From Sitta carolinensis (Eukaryota; Chordata; Aves; Passeriformes; Sittidae), in assembly GCA_032173965.1 (NCBI GenBank), contig CM063287.1, positions 10,049,859 to 10,113,858 of the forward strand: a stretch of DNA of 64,000 nt, given 5' to 3'. A program made the translations under genes and the position numbers. The notes under the pieces were generated by a model. That model worked only from the letters and a program-made list of their open reading frames with translations. It was not told the origin of the DNA and did no database searches. Of this stretch, positions 26,378 to 38,141 are shown one piece after another (position 1 is the first letter of the stretch; each line of letters opens with the position of its first letter).

Positions 26378-26464
26378 TATATAAAATATATAAATATAAA
26401 TATAAATACATATATATATAAAATAGTTATGTATCTATATAATATATTATATAGATATATAATA
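26378..26464. repeat. TA-rich low-complexity tract
   Basis: Imperfect TATAAA/TATA units dominate this stretch, with several self-complementary blocks (for example ATATAATATATTATAT). It is a decayed microsatellite. Confidence 0.88.
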
Positions 26465-29011
26465 GTTTGTTGAGACCAAACCTGTACTCTGCATAGAGCT
26501 ACAATTTTAGATAAGTAACACAGTTTTTCACAGACTTTGTAGTACTTCAGTGTTACTTCAGTGTCTCTAAGGTACACTTCATTAAAGGATTTGCTCCTTC
26601 GCCTGGTGCACTAAGTGCTCAATCACCATGGGCTTAACTTTTCTCTACCGCTCTATAAAAAATTAAACCTAATTATGAATTATGCAGCTCTAAAATGTCT
26701 ATACAAATGTATATTTTAAATCACTGGGTCTTTGTTGATAAGTTAATCTATTACATCTCTGTTTAGTAACTGCATTAAAACCTTGGGACTGGTCACGACA
26801 GTCAAGTAAAATGGTGTTAGGAGGCTATCAGCATTATCAGGAGGCCAGGTCCTTAATCCCCTTTTTGGAGACTGAAATCCCATTTCAGACTGCACTGGGA
26901 TTCAAAGGGCAGATCAATTGTTATAAAGGCACCAGGGATACCTCTGCATAGTGGCTGAGACAGAACATTCTGTTTACTTATCTGGCTTGTAAAGCAAATA
27001 TGCAGTGATGCATTCCTTTTATCACTTTCAACACCCCTCACAATTTGTCCAGTAAAGCCCTCTGACAGAGGGGAAATATATCACAGTGGCACCTCCTGTA
27101 CAGGGGCACAGTGCACACAGTTGGTTCCTTGGGAAACAAGATCACCATCTCGCTCCCATTTCTCCCAAGTGTCATTCTAAAATCAAAACAGGTTGTCAGG
27201 AAAAAAGCTGCCTTCAACACCTGCTTTTTTGGCACTAAAAGCTTTAGGCCAGCCTGTTGAAAGAAAGGGTTCCATGAGCCTGAATTTCCAAGCATATGAT
27301 TGATTGTTACAGCGAAACACATATGAAATAGCCTCCTGTACTGAGAGATGTTTTAACTTCCTCCTACTGTCTGAAAATCAGTGACCTTGGCACAACATTT
27401 GAAAAACCATTAATGGACCATTAATGGCACTTCTTCATGGTTTCAGTTAGGCTGTGCTTTTGGGGACAGATTAGAGGTTTTAACACATTCCCGAAGTTGT
27501 GAGGCATTCACAGAAAACCTCCAAGTCACAGAGCTCTAATAGCGTATAGAAAAATGTATCTAGATAGGTAGACTTCATACAAGTAATTATTTGGCATTTA
27601 GAAAAACACACAGAAGGTCTTTGAGTGCTACCCACCCACATTCAACCTCACATCAATTTCTCTTTCATGGACAAACATGCTGAATCTTTGTTAAGCACTG
27701 AAGGCTTCCAAGGAGTTTCCCCTGGACTGTTTCCTAAGGTCAAATTCCCTGAATGTAGAAATGCATTTCAGAAGTGACGGAGGTGAAAAGTGCCACACCT
27801 GGCCATTTCCTGCCCTGGACACCAATGACCCCGTGCTGTGCCCTCTCAGGCACTGGAGCATTTTGGTTGTGCCACCTCACTCTGGGAGGCACAACCCTAC
27901 CACTCATCCCACACATGGTGCATATATTCCCTACTAAATGTACACTTGATCAGTGGTTCCGAGTAAAATGGAGATGCACGAATTATGTAGGAGGGAAGCT
28001 TGCAAAACAGGAAACAGGTGTTGAAGTTGCACTACTTTTAACATTTAAAATCTACTCTTTCTTACAATATAATAACTTTTAACAAGCTCCAACTGTGAAA
28101 CACTAAAGCAGCTTTTTAAAAGTGAAAATTCATTTTTGCCTGCTTTGTCAGTTTTTAATAACCTGATACATTAAATTCCTTGCAGAAATAATTAAGATAC
28201 CGAATTTAAGCCTGATTAACAAATACCAATTTTATTCATTAAATCCTTGGTTTTAATTTTTAAATAGGAAACAAATTAAAACTAAAACATGTAGAGCAGG
28301 AAATACAATCTCCTTCAATGTTCCAACCCATTCATTTATTGCATTGATTTTAAAGTAATTGTACTTAACTTTTGCTCAGGTAGTTACCCCAGAACTTGAA
28401 GAAATTAGCGTATTCATGCTACTAAGACATAGCACAGTGTTTCTGTCTATTTATTTACTTAATTATAAATTAACCCCTTGGCTCATGCCTTGATTTTTTA
28501 ATTCCTTCATCCAAATAAGATTTTTCCCTTCAATGAATAAAAGTTATAAATTCTAGGGACAGGTCGAAGAATAAATCCTACACAAAATCTTTCAAGAATA
28601 AACTTAAATACGGCTTAAAGGATTCATGTAATTTCCCCTACTCCAAGAAAAAATATACTCAATGCATATAATTACATTTGTATTCAATATACATAGATGA
28701 AGAGTTGCATGAAACTGGAAAAGAAATTAATAGAAAAAAAATGCATCCTTAATATTAAAAATAGCTTTCTTCATTGTTGAAGACACAGAATTCCCTGGAC
28801 AATTCTCATGCGTGGTTTTCCTTTGTGTGAATGATACATTTATTCCTGTCAGGCACTCCCTTCATTTGGATGCAGAGAGGGCATGGGAGACACCTTTACC
28901 TGAGGATGCAGACAGTGATCAGCAAGCAGCAGTTTGAGCTTTCCCAGGCTGGCCCTGGGAAAGCAGGAGAAAGAATGTAAGCAACCTAGCACCTGGTGTT
29001 TTCCAAGACTG
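26465..29011. other. Unique non-coding DNA
   Basis: No gene recognised. A 102-codon plus frame (27774-28082) and a 94-codon minus frame (27038-27322) show no domain. Two abutting copies of CCATTAATGG-type palindromes at 27407-27427 are treated as a finding. The remainder is AT-rich and featureless. Confidence 0.55.
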
Positions 29012-29176
29012 TGTAGAGTGTGGGAAATGTGCTGTTGTTTACCAAAGTGCAGTGCCTATCTCTACCAATCAGTGTCTAGACAGTGACGTACATTATAAAA
29101 TACAGTTCGTTTCCATTAAAGTAGTTCTTATTTTGCCTTCTGAGAACTCTCCGTGTCGTTTCTTTGCCCCTCTACA
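29012..29176 (+). mobile_element. Short LTR-like element
   Basis: The block begins TGTAGAG (29012-29018) and ends CTCTACA (29170-29176), which are perfect inverted termini of the TG...CA kind. Between them, in LTR order, lie CCAAT (29065-29069), TATAAA (29094-29099) and ATTAAA (29115-29120), then a pyrimidine-rich end. That layout suits a short or internally deleted retroviral LTR on plus. Against it, 165 bp is short and I see no target-site duplication (AGACTG before, GTGACA after). No primer-binding site follows. It could instead be the surviving 3' part of a longer LTR, or a chance promoter-like arrangement. Family not identified. Confidence 0.45.
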
Positions 29177-29640
29177 GTGACATTTACCTGCCGTGCCTGT
29201 GGGATTTCCTTCCAGGCCAGGCAGCCCTGCAGCCTTGGATGCTGTGGTTTAGGGATGCAGGCACCCGAGCTGAGCAGAGCCCAGGCAGGCGTGTCTGCAC
29301 AGCCGGGGCAGAGGCTCTGGCACTGAGCTGCCGCCGCGGTGCCAGAAAAGTGCAATCCAACATCTGGCCCTTGAGAGACAGACATCGTGTGAGCACTCCG
29401 GGGCTGATGGTTCAGCTCCTGTCCCGGCTCTGCAGGACCTGGAATAGGTGGCTGCTGGCAGGGCACAGCACAGGAGCCCCACCATGTCCCCAGGGAGGAC
29501 TTGGCTGGCGGTGTCTCGGGATATTCCCTTCCACCAGCCCCAAACTGCACCTATAGCTGGCACACAAGGAAAGTTTGCCTTAGGTTACTGTTGTAGCTGA
29601 AACACAACGGGGAGCACACAGATCCAAGACTCGAGTGAAC
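29177..29640. other. CpG-rich, GC-rich segment
   Basis: This is the most GC-rich stretch of the window and holds about fourteen CpG sites by eye, against a CpG-poor background. Frames of 130 (plus) and 140 (minus) codons are open on opposite strands over the same bases, which is what GC-rich DNA gives by chance; neither translation is recognisable. A pyrimidine-rich acceptor-like sequence (CTTTGCCCCTCTACAG) ends at its left edge. It may be a small CpG island, an unrecognised repeat, or a first exon of an unknown transcript. Confidence 0.45.
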
Positions 29641-32600
29641 AGCTGGGGGGAAGACCATCTCTGCTTTTCCATTTCCAGGTCGAGCAGTGACCAACCAATG
29701 GACACTGTTTGCCACCTCAGAGCCAGGCCCTCTAATGCTTACCCCTCATAAAAATTTACATGTGCCACAAAATGACAAAGTATCATAAAGCACAAAACCT
29801 TTTTAAGAGCTCCATAAAATTTATGCCAAATAAAATCTATGCAAAATAAAGTCCTGATATGATTATTTAACCATCCTGATGTACTCATCTGAGGAAAACC
29901 AGCAATAAATAGTTGTGTGGTTTTTGTCAGATTTTCCTGTAATCTGATGTGCTCTCATTTCTCTCAAAGACTTGGACATGTGAGAATATCTTGCTTCTCC
30001 TTCAGAGAGTTAAGGCATTTTTTCCCCTGAAGTATTAGCACTAGTTTCATCTCCACCTCAGCTAAAACTGATGTACTTGCTTGATTACAAAAGCAACAGA
30101 ACATATCAGTTTTCTCATTACTAGTTTTAGCCTAAAAGCCAGTAAGTTCTCATCTTTGCCATGCAATATCCAGGGGCTAAAACACCCCAAAAATTGCTAA
30201 TGACACACAGAAATCACATTAACATTTTGATTTGCAATAGTTTAGATTCAACCATGTAAAATTTTATAGGGGACTTCACTGAGCAGAATTAACCATACAC
30301 CGTATTAAAACGGAATACTATCAAACTCCTATCAATGCATAATCACTTTGTACTTAACAGGACCCCAATTTGTTCAAAATCCATTTTGTGCAGGAGATAT
30401 GTTCAATTAATTAATAAGCTTTCCCTAGATTTGAAGTCTCTGACTTATTATTTATATAATTGCTGCTTTTCTCTTTTTTTAACCCCCCTCCATTCTTTTT
30501 TAAACCAACACCTAGTAATTACTCCAAAAGCTATTCTGTATGCTTCATAAAACAGATAAGGAAGAACCAGGTTGCCATTTATATTTGTTAAAATGAAAAA
30601 TATCTCCTGGTTATCCTTTTGATGAATCCAGCTGTCAGAGAAATTAGCATGAAAGGCTAACTCATGCAAAGAAGAATGCATAAATGAACAATAAATTATA
30701 CAACAAATAAAATACATCATTTATATTTATTAGGAGCCTAATTCTGGATGCTCTTATCATAGCATCCCTACTCATTTCAAATACTAAATAGAAATATAGG
30801 TACTGTCATATTGGATCAGGATATGTTATTCTATCTCTAAAAATGGTAGTATCACATAGTAACTATAGATGCAAATGACAAGGGAATCAGGCCTTAAAAA
30901 AACCCCATAATATATAAGCATAGAATTTATTCTGATCTCTAAAGACACTGACTTTACCCTAAGTTATATTGTCACTTCTATGAAAACTCTAGATGTTCTT
31001 TACAGTCACAGAAATACATAGATCGTTTTTGAACCTTTAGCCTGGCCCAAAAGTCAATGAAAATAAAAATTCCTTTTGCGGTAAGTGCCAGTCTGTGCCA
31101 CAAAGCACTCAAGCTTTCAGTCTTCTGCTGACCCACCACAGTTCTTTTTCAGATCCTTGCACTAGGTACTCTTCCTCTAAAACCAAAATCACGCATATGC
31201 AGGGCAAAGAACTGGTGTGCAGTCAGGACTTGCCAAGTAAAAGGCTGGAAGAGAGCAAGAACACACACCTAGAGCAAAGCAAAACCTGGCAGTGCTTTCA
31301 ATGTCGCCAGTTTAGATGTAATTACCCTAATTCAACTGTCTTTAATTTACAATGTAGATACTTATTGGGCTAAGCTTCAGTTACATTCCTGGTAAGACAG
31401 CAATGTCTGTTCTGGTTCAGTATTCACCAAGGAGATCAGCTATCTCTTATGTGAGCTAGTGCCATGTATTTATTCCCACACCATCCTTACCTTGTTGCCT
31501 CAAGACCTGATTCTGTCCCTTGTCCTGTTGCAACAGAGATCATTTTGAAAATTCAGAGATTGTTATACCTCCACCTTCCTTGTGTAGAGGTACCATCAGC
31601 GATCTTTTGATCCTGTCCTCATTTATACACAGGATGTAGCTACAAAATGTGCCAACATTTTTGTCTAAGTAAATACGTTACTGAAAAAATATGGTCTACA
31701 ATCAAAACCAGCATCTAAAATGTTCCTGATGCAAGCAGGAGTAAAAGCCCAATCAGGTAAAGAGCATAAACTAAATTGTGGAATGGAACCATCTGAAAAC
31801 TCAGTAAAATCTGTTTTTCATGGTGAGGAAAATGAGAAAAGGACTTTGGTGGCCACCATCATAAATGTTGGAAAAGAGTTGATGCCCAGATTCCAGGGGT
31901 ATTATATTAATGTCTAGAGCCAGATTAATATTAATGTCTCCAGCTTGTACCAGGGAAGCAGGGAACATCACTGATGGACTGACTTACACTGGGTATTATC
32001 TACCAGGCTGTGCCAAGGATTGTTCATTCAGTCTGCTCAGATAACTGTTGCATACATGCTGAAGCTCTACAGATTTTGGCTTTATCAACACTTGCACTGA
32101 GTAATTAATCACATCTTGGTCTAGTGCCAGTTATCAAGCCTTCAGAGAATTCCCAATCTCTTTGTTAGCTAACATCCATCGGTATGATACCAAATTAAAC
32201 AAAAATAAAATTTTCCTTAAATTATTTGATTATTCATACACTTTCTTAATAATTAAGAAGACACTTTAAAATAGAACCAAAACCTTAACTATACTGCCTA
32301 TGAGCTAATCTTTATCTTCAGATCATTCCATATGCATATATTTGAAGATACTGTTTTTAATTCTTAAAGAAGACTCAGTGTTTCACTCAGGCTACAGTTG
32401 GCTTACTCAGAGGACTAAACTCAGAAATGTATTATTCTGACAGCAGGAGCAAACAAGCCGACGAGTCTTCTGTTGGCATGGCAACACAACACTGAAACTA
32501 ATTCAGATCTTTGGTAATGACAACAAAAATATTCTCTTCGAAAAGCGTAGTAGTGAAGCATTATTTCATTTCATGATTTCTTGTTTTGAGGTTGGATTTT

Positions 32601-32907
32601 TGTTGGCTTTTTTTGGTTTTGTTTTGAAAAGTCATATTAAGCTATCCTGTTTCCAAGCAGTCTGGTTTATTTGGATCAACGTTGATACAACTTCTCTTTG
32701 CTCTTCATAGCTCGACTGTATCCCCACCTTGATGTTTACCATTGCTCCTGAAAATGGCAATTACAGATGGCTCTCAGTGTGCAGACTAATTAATTAACAC
32801 CCTCAGCTTCTATTCAGAAGCAGTCAGTGCTGTAATGGATGACTTTTGGAAACAGATATAGAAGCACTAGGGATTATGAGCTCCTTTTCTTTCAGTATAT
32901 ATCTGTG
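29641..32907. other. Unique AT-rich non-coding DNA
   Basis: No gene recognised; frames are all under 95 codons without family resemblance. A good donor GCG|GTAAGT at 31078-31086 has only a mediocre acceptor upstream. T/G-rich low-complexity sequence lies around 32581-32628. Confidence 0.6.
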
Positions 32908-32983
32908 CCAGAAAAAAAAAAAACAAAACAAACACCCAGGAAAAAAGAAAAAAAAAAAAAACAAAACAAACAAACACAAAAAA
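32908..32983. repeat. A-rich simple repeat
   Basis: Two long A runs with AAAAC/AAAC interruptions flank a short CCCAGG. Similar runs on both halves suggest internal duplication or replication slippage. Frames crossing it give low-complexity lysine-rich (plus) or phenylalanine-rich (minus) peptides, which are artefacts. Confidence 0.88.
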
Positions 32984-35900
32984 CAGGTAAGGATGATATT
33001 TTAGAAATCTTGCAACAGTACAGATGCTGAACTGACTGACAGAGCCAGAGCTCATGAAGTCTGTGGTTTCAGCAAAACTGTATAGAAGAAATGTAGTCTA
33101 AACTAAATTATATTTAATACACACTCAAAATGAAAAGTATTTAAGATTTTAAAAAAGTACTGAAATCCCTTACAACACTGTGGAAAAGCAACAAGAAAAA
33201 CCCTTTACAAAAACATTATGGAATATAATACCACTTCCCTGCACACAGGCATTCTTTTTTTAATATCAAGAAACTTCTTTCCTGATTAAATCTGATCAGT
33301 TCTGCCAATAATTTTATGAAAAACAGACCTGTCCCCCAACCTGCTTTCTGCTAATTCAGCGGTGTCAATTTTCTGGCCCAGAAAGCCAAGCTGCAGAGCC
33401 AATCTCTGCTTCAGTGAACTCACTGGTCTGAACATGGCACACCAAGGAGAGTTAAAAACAAAATGCAAAAGGGCAGAGAAATTTATCCAAATTCAAACAG
33501 GTAAGGGGATAAGTTGAAACAGAGGCTAGAACACCCAAGGAATGAGATCAAAGTACTAGATCTCACTTCTTCCTGTGATTCAAGACACCTTGCAATTAAA
33601 AAAACAAACAAAACTAACAACCCAAACGAGAAAAAACCACCATTATTCTGCCCATTTGATATCTAATCATAGAAGTGCAACAAACTTTTCCAGCACTTGA
33701 AAGTGTTTCCAAAAAATCCATAAAATAGACTACAAAAACCACTGACAGCCATACACTTAGTTACAAGCCATGGAGTTTGAAATTATGGAAATTATTTGCA
33801 TACCAAAGCAGGAAACTGATGTTAGACAGTTTAAAACCCATTATATGGGTAGACTACTCCACTCACTACCAAAAATTACTGACACCTTACAATTTGTTAT
33901 GCTGATCTGTTTAATTTTCATCATTGCTTCCATCAGAAATAAAACTCCATGAGACTGACATTATGTTCTTTTTATCATGAATATGCTGTTTTTCTGTGAA
34001 TAATTTATATCCATCGTTTTGTGGTTTTGTCAATCACAGCACCACAGACTGCAATACTGACATTTTTTTTCCCCATGCACACACCATTTTTAGGAATGAC
34101 TTTAGTAGGAGTTTTGGCAATTTAAGCACTGCAATTTGGAGACCAAGTCATGCTGGGAGTACTGACATCTAGTTTAAGAAATGAGTTCTTTAACTACTAG
34201 TCTAGCTTCAAGGTGATTTTTCTGATGCAATTTTTTTCTTTAATGCTTTTAGGAATGCACTTTCATATAGCAAACTTTCCATCATTTGTATTTGTCCTGT
34301 GTTCCAGTGTTACTAAATGAGATTCAGTTCAGAAGTAAGGTTACAAACAACACACGCAGTGAAAGGCAGGCTGCAATAAGAAAGGGTGAAAAAAAACCAT
34401 ACCCTGGAGCTCAAATCTCTCTCCTTCAAAGGCAGAACCATATCCTTTTAAAAATGTTATGTTATATGGGAAGCTACTGCATTTTGAAAACTGGATGCAA
34501 TATGCTACTTATACTTAATTAACTCTGTGTTTCATCTTTTTCTTTTACAGGTCCTTTGTTGACCTATGTAAGTCCAAGCAAAATTCTTTTCTTAGGGGTT
34601 TGTGATTCCTAATATTGTTTTTTAAGAAATACCTGCATGATCTGTCTTGTTATGCTTTGACTTGGACTAAATTACATTAATGTAATTCCACTCGGACCTC
34701 CCATCACACCTTCACTGTTAAAGTAAACAGAAACTCCCACAATAAAGGACAAGAAGGAAAAAACGCAAATTTATCTTTCTATTTCTTGCAGTTATTTCCT
34801 TTCCTAGCCATCACCACTTAGAATATTTTCTAATTATTTACACCAATACTTGCAAGAACCCAGAAGAAAAATACAGGCACTGGACAATTTCAAAAGCAAG
34901 GCTTTGTAAGAGCTCCTCTGAAAGACAGTAGAAAAGTTTTTCAGTTTGTGCTTTCTTACACTCTGTTTAATTTGTGTTTAAATCTAAGAAGCAAGCCTTT
35001 AGTGGAAAAAGCCAACAAGAAATTCTATACTTATCAAAGAATGAACATTTTGGTATACGCATAACAAATAACAAGAGTTATTACTAGTCAGAATTAACAT
35101 GACCATTTACAGACATTTTTCACTTCTTCAAATATACAATACAGAAAATACAGAAGTAGTTTTAGAAGACTTTGAAAAATATAGCCTGTTAACATTAAGG
35201 TTATCAACCTGGTAGATATAAAATAATATCTTTCATTGGAGGACAGAGATTAAGCACATAATTTCAACCTCTGAAGGAGCTGTTGCTATTCCTCAGCAGA
35301 GATGCAATGCTAGAGCAAATGAACTACCATTTTAATCTTTCTGCCTGCAATTATCTTGTCCAATTTGGTTTGACAATTTGCAGCTATGGTTTTCATATAC
35401 TGATACAACCTGGTGAGGATTCTGTGTGAATTTAACATCCTTCTTTTTTTATTATTTGTTTAACTTGATATGATTTCTGCACTGTTGGGAGTTGGGCCAT
35501 TTCTAAATGACCAGCAGTGTACATTCCTATAGCTTTCCTTCACTGGATGTTTGTAAGAGACAGGCAGCATGCAGCAATCTACAAAATTACACCATTAATG
35601 ATTCCAGAGGAGTTGTGTTTTTCTATTAAAACATGGAGACGGCCAACGTCTTCAGCTTCAGCTCAGTTCAGTCAGAGGCAGAGACTGACACTGATCACCT
35701 CAAAGAGAGAAAAGCAGATGGGAAACCTTAAGGGAAGTGCCATGCTGGAATCAGCTCAGGCAGAGAGAAGCAAACAGTGGATTCATGATGAATGAGGCTT
35801 TGAAAATTGCACAGGGAATGAGGGACAAAAGGATCACTCCTAGCAGGTGTGGGAACTCCATCTGTGGCAATGAGAGACACACACAGGCAGAAAGTACCCT

Positions 35901-36690
35901 AACAATACGAGAGCACAAAAGAACACAGGAAGAGGTTTTAGAATGTACTAAGAATAATCTAAGGTGAGAAGGGCACAAAGTCTTTATTATGCCTTCTTAC
36001 CACTCACATATGAGCTCATTTTTTGAGCTTGTAAGCTTCCTTTAAAGATCCCATTTTAACAATGCAAAACTATTCCAGGATGCTGAGAAATATTTTTGTC
36101 TTAAACCTTCCTAAGTCATACATAAAGCAGGACCCAATCCTAGACATTATACTGAGGAGCCTGGTATGAGAATTGCAGACAAACCATATCAGCCTCCAGT
36201 ATCTCACGTATACTAAGGTTTACTGCTTTTGTAAGTGATTGTTGCTAAAAGAGAACCAGTGCCCACATGGAGTTTGAGCATGTCCTCGAGGTATAGTGAA
36301 AGAAAGTGATCACTGTCAAGGCAGTCTGCTGGGAGCTGCAGGTTTTGAACTTCATGAAAAGCAGCAATAATTTGAGAGCTAATGGGATACCATCAGGGAG
36401 TCTTCAAACTCTCAGGTAAGGCAATTCTTTCTTCTCAGCATATTCTACAGCTAGAGGAGAAATATTATATTAGCTTGGACCCAAATTCTGAAAGGAACTA
36501 CCCATGAACATTGATTTCTTTTTCCTGGAACAGCCAACACCTCTCTTAAAGCATTCTATGCAGGAATTTGCACATTCAGGTCATGGCAGAAACTACAGCA
36601 GCACCAAACACAGTGCCAGTGCTTGTTTCCTTAACTGGCATGCCTAAAGATTGGTTTTATCCTTAAATAGAGAATAAAAGCATTCTGTAA
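32984..36690. other. Unique AT-rich non-coding DNA
   Basis: No gene recognised. A 17-nt segment between a very strong acceptor and GTAAGT at 34551-34567 is described as a finding. Frames at 35517-35967 (92 and 76 codons) overlap in different registers and match nothing. A donor-like AAG|GTGAGA ends near 35967, without a convincing partner. Confidence 0.55.
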
Positions 36691-37380
36691 CATCTTTCAA
36701 GGAATTTATTGTATGCTTTCTACCAGTTCTCTCTCTGCTTTCCAGGAAATTTTGTTGTTCCTTCCTAGGAACTTTTCAAATGATTTCTAGCAATGCTCCT
36801 GCTGCTTTCTGGGAACTTTTACTACATGCTTTCAGAAATATCTCCTGTACCTTCTAGGAATTTTCCAATTGCTTTCTTATGCCCAGTACTTTTTCTTTCT
36901 AAAATTATTTTCTCAGTACTTTCATCCAGCAATCTCCCCAAAGCTTTACAGGTCTTTTCCTATTGCTCTCTCAGAATTTTCTATGTGCTTTCTTGAATCC
37001 TCCCTGCTGATTTCTGGGAATTTTGTCTAAATGATTAGTAGGTATTTTGCAGGCTTCCTAAGAAATTCCCAACTGCTTCCTAAGATTCTTTACAGATACT
37101 TCCTATTGTTTTCCACTAATACTACTGTTATTCCCTAGTATTTTCCTCTAGGATTTTCAGAAATTATTACTGATTCCTTCTAGAAATTTATTAATGCTGC
37201 TTCCCATGAATTTCTCTTCTACTTATAGACCTTTTTCACTACTTTCTATGAAATCACTAAGAGATCTTAGGAATACCACCCTGGCACTCATAAATTACTT
37301 TTAAGAATGTTCCAGATGCTTTTGAGGAATTTCCCCACAACTTTTTGGGGATCCTTCTAATGCTGTTGTAAGTTTACCTC
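36691..37380. repeat. Degenerate 22-bp minisatellite, about 30 units
   Basis: The whole stretch can be cut into successive units of about 20-24 bp. They start GCTTTCTAGGAATTTT or a variant and continue with about six pyrimidine-rich bases. Clear examples begin near 36715 (GCTTTCCAGGAAATTTT), 36807 (GCTTTCTGGGAACTTTT), 36829 (GCTTTCAGAAAT), 36852 (CCTTCTAGGAATTTT), 37006 (GATTTCTGGGAATTTTG), 37053 (GCTTCCTAAGAAATT), 37076 (GCTTCCTAAGATTC) and 37317 (GCTTTTGAGGAATTT). Units are strongly diverged, so the array is old. Pyrimidine bias opens a 67-codon frame inside it (36793-36996), which is not a gene. Confidence 0.8.
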
Positions 37381-38102
37381 CTACTACATAAATAGACACA
37401 CTAGGGATAATTGATACTCAAATACATTCTGACAAAAAGAAGGGAAAATGCCCCTAGGCTAGAAATATTGCCAAATCATTCCACTGCACATGCAGGTGGC
37501 AGATCAAGTTGAATTTTTATGAATCCTTTAGAGCTACACTCTATTACCTGGAGGTGCACTGACACAATGACAGTGAACCTCTGAGTTACAGCTCGCCCAC
37601 TCTTTCACTAGCCTGGACCTCAACAACCACATGCCTTTCATCCCAGTCAATGCAATTTGATCAGCTGCAAATATCCCTCTCTTAGTAAATTGACCACAAC
37701 TGCTAGCAGTCTTCTAACAGATTGCTTTTTCCATCATAAAGGACTATTAGTTTTATTGTTTCATGTCCAGAACTTCAATCCTCATCCTATTCTAGTTCTG
37801 CGTCAGGAGATCCACCTCTTAGCACAGCAACCTGGTAAGGGCAGTACCTACCACCTGCTCATTCAATTTTCAAGTAAATGTATTGCTGTTTATTCCAGGC
37901 TGCAGCTCTGGCTAGGTAAAAGCTCTTTATAACCAAACTCATAGTTATCTCATGGCTTTCACTCAAACACTTCAGAATTCTCTTCCTACAATACTTCGAC
38001 AAGTACTGACAATAAATGGGCTGTTTGAGAAAATAAGACCACAGACCTTCATGACATCACCACCACAAGTGCTTTTCTGTGTTTCCTGAACAAGTATATG
38101 CA
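37381..38102. other. Unique non-coding DNA
   Basis: Sequence between the minisatellite and the C-run tract. A 91-codon frame at 37657-37932 has no recognisable features. I see nothing else. Confidence 0.55.
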
Positions 38103-38141
38103 CCACCCCACCCCACCCCCCACCCCCCCACCCCCCGCCAC
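38103..38141 (-). repeat. C-run tract, G-quadruplex motif on minus strand
   Basis: Successive C runs of 4, 4, 6, 7 and 6 are separated by single A residues (38106-38136). On the minus strand that is five G runs with one-base T loops, the pattern expected to fold into a very stable parallel G-quadruplex. The plus strand could form an i-motif. It is also a (CCCCA)n-type simple repeat. Confidence 0.92.

Noticed and set aside
29128..29556. Overlapping 130- and 140-codon frames on opposite strands
   Set aside because: Both open because the DNA is GC-rich and stop-poor. Neither translation resembles a known protein.
31869..31892. Same seven-residue reading GKELMPR here and at 62526
   Set aside because: The nucleotide match does not extend to either side, so it is not a shared repeat or duplicated exon.
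32839..33055. Lys-rich (plus) and Phe-rich (minus) frames
   Set aside because: They are translations of an A-rich simple repeat.
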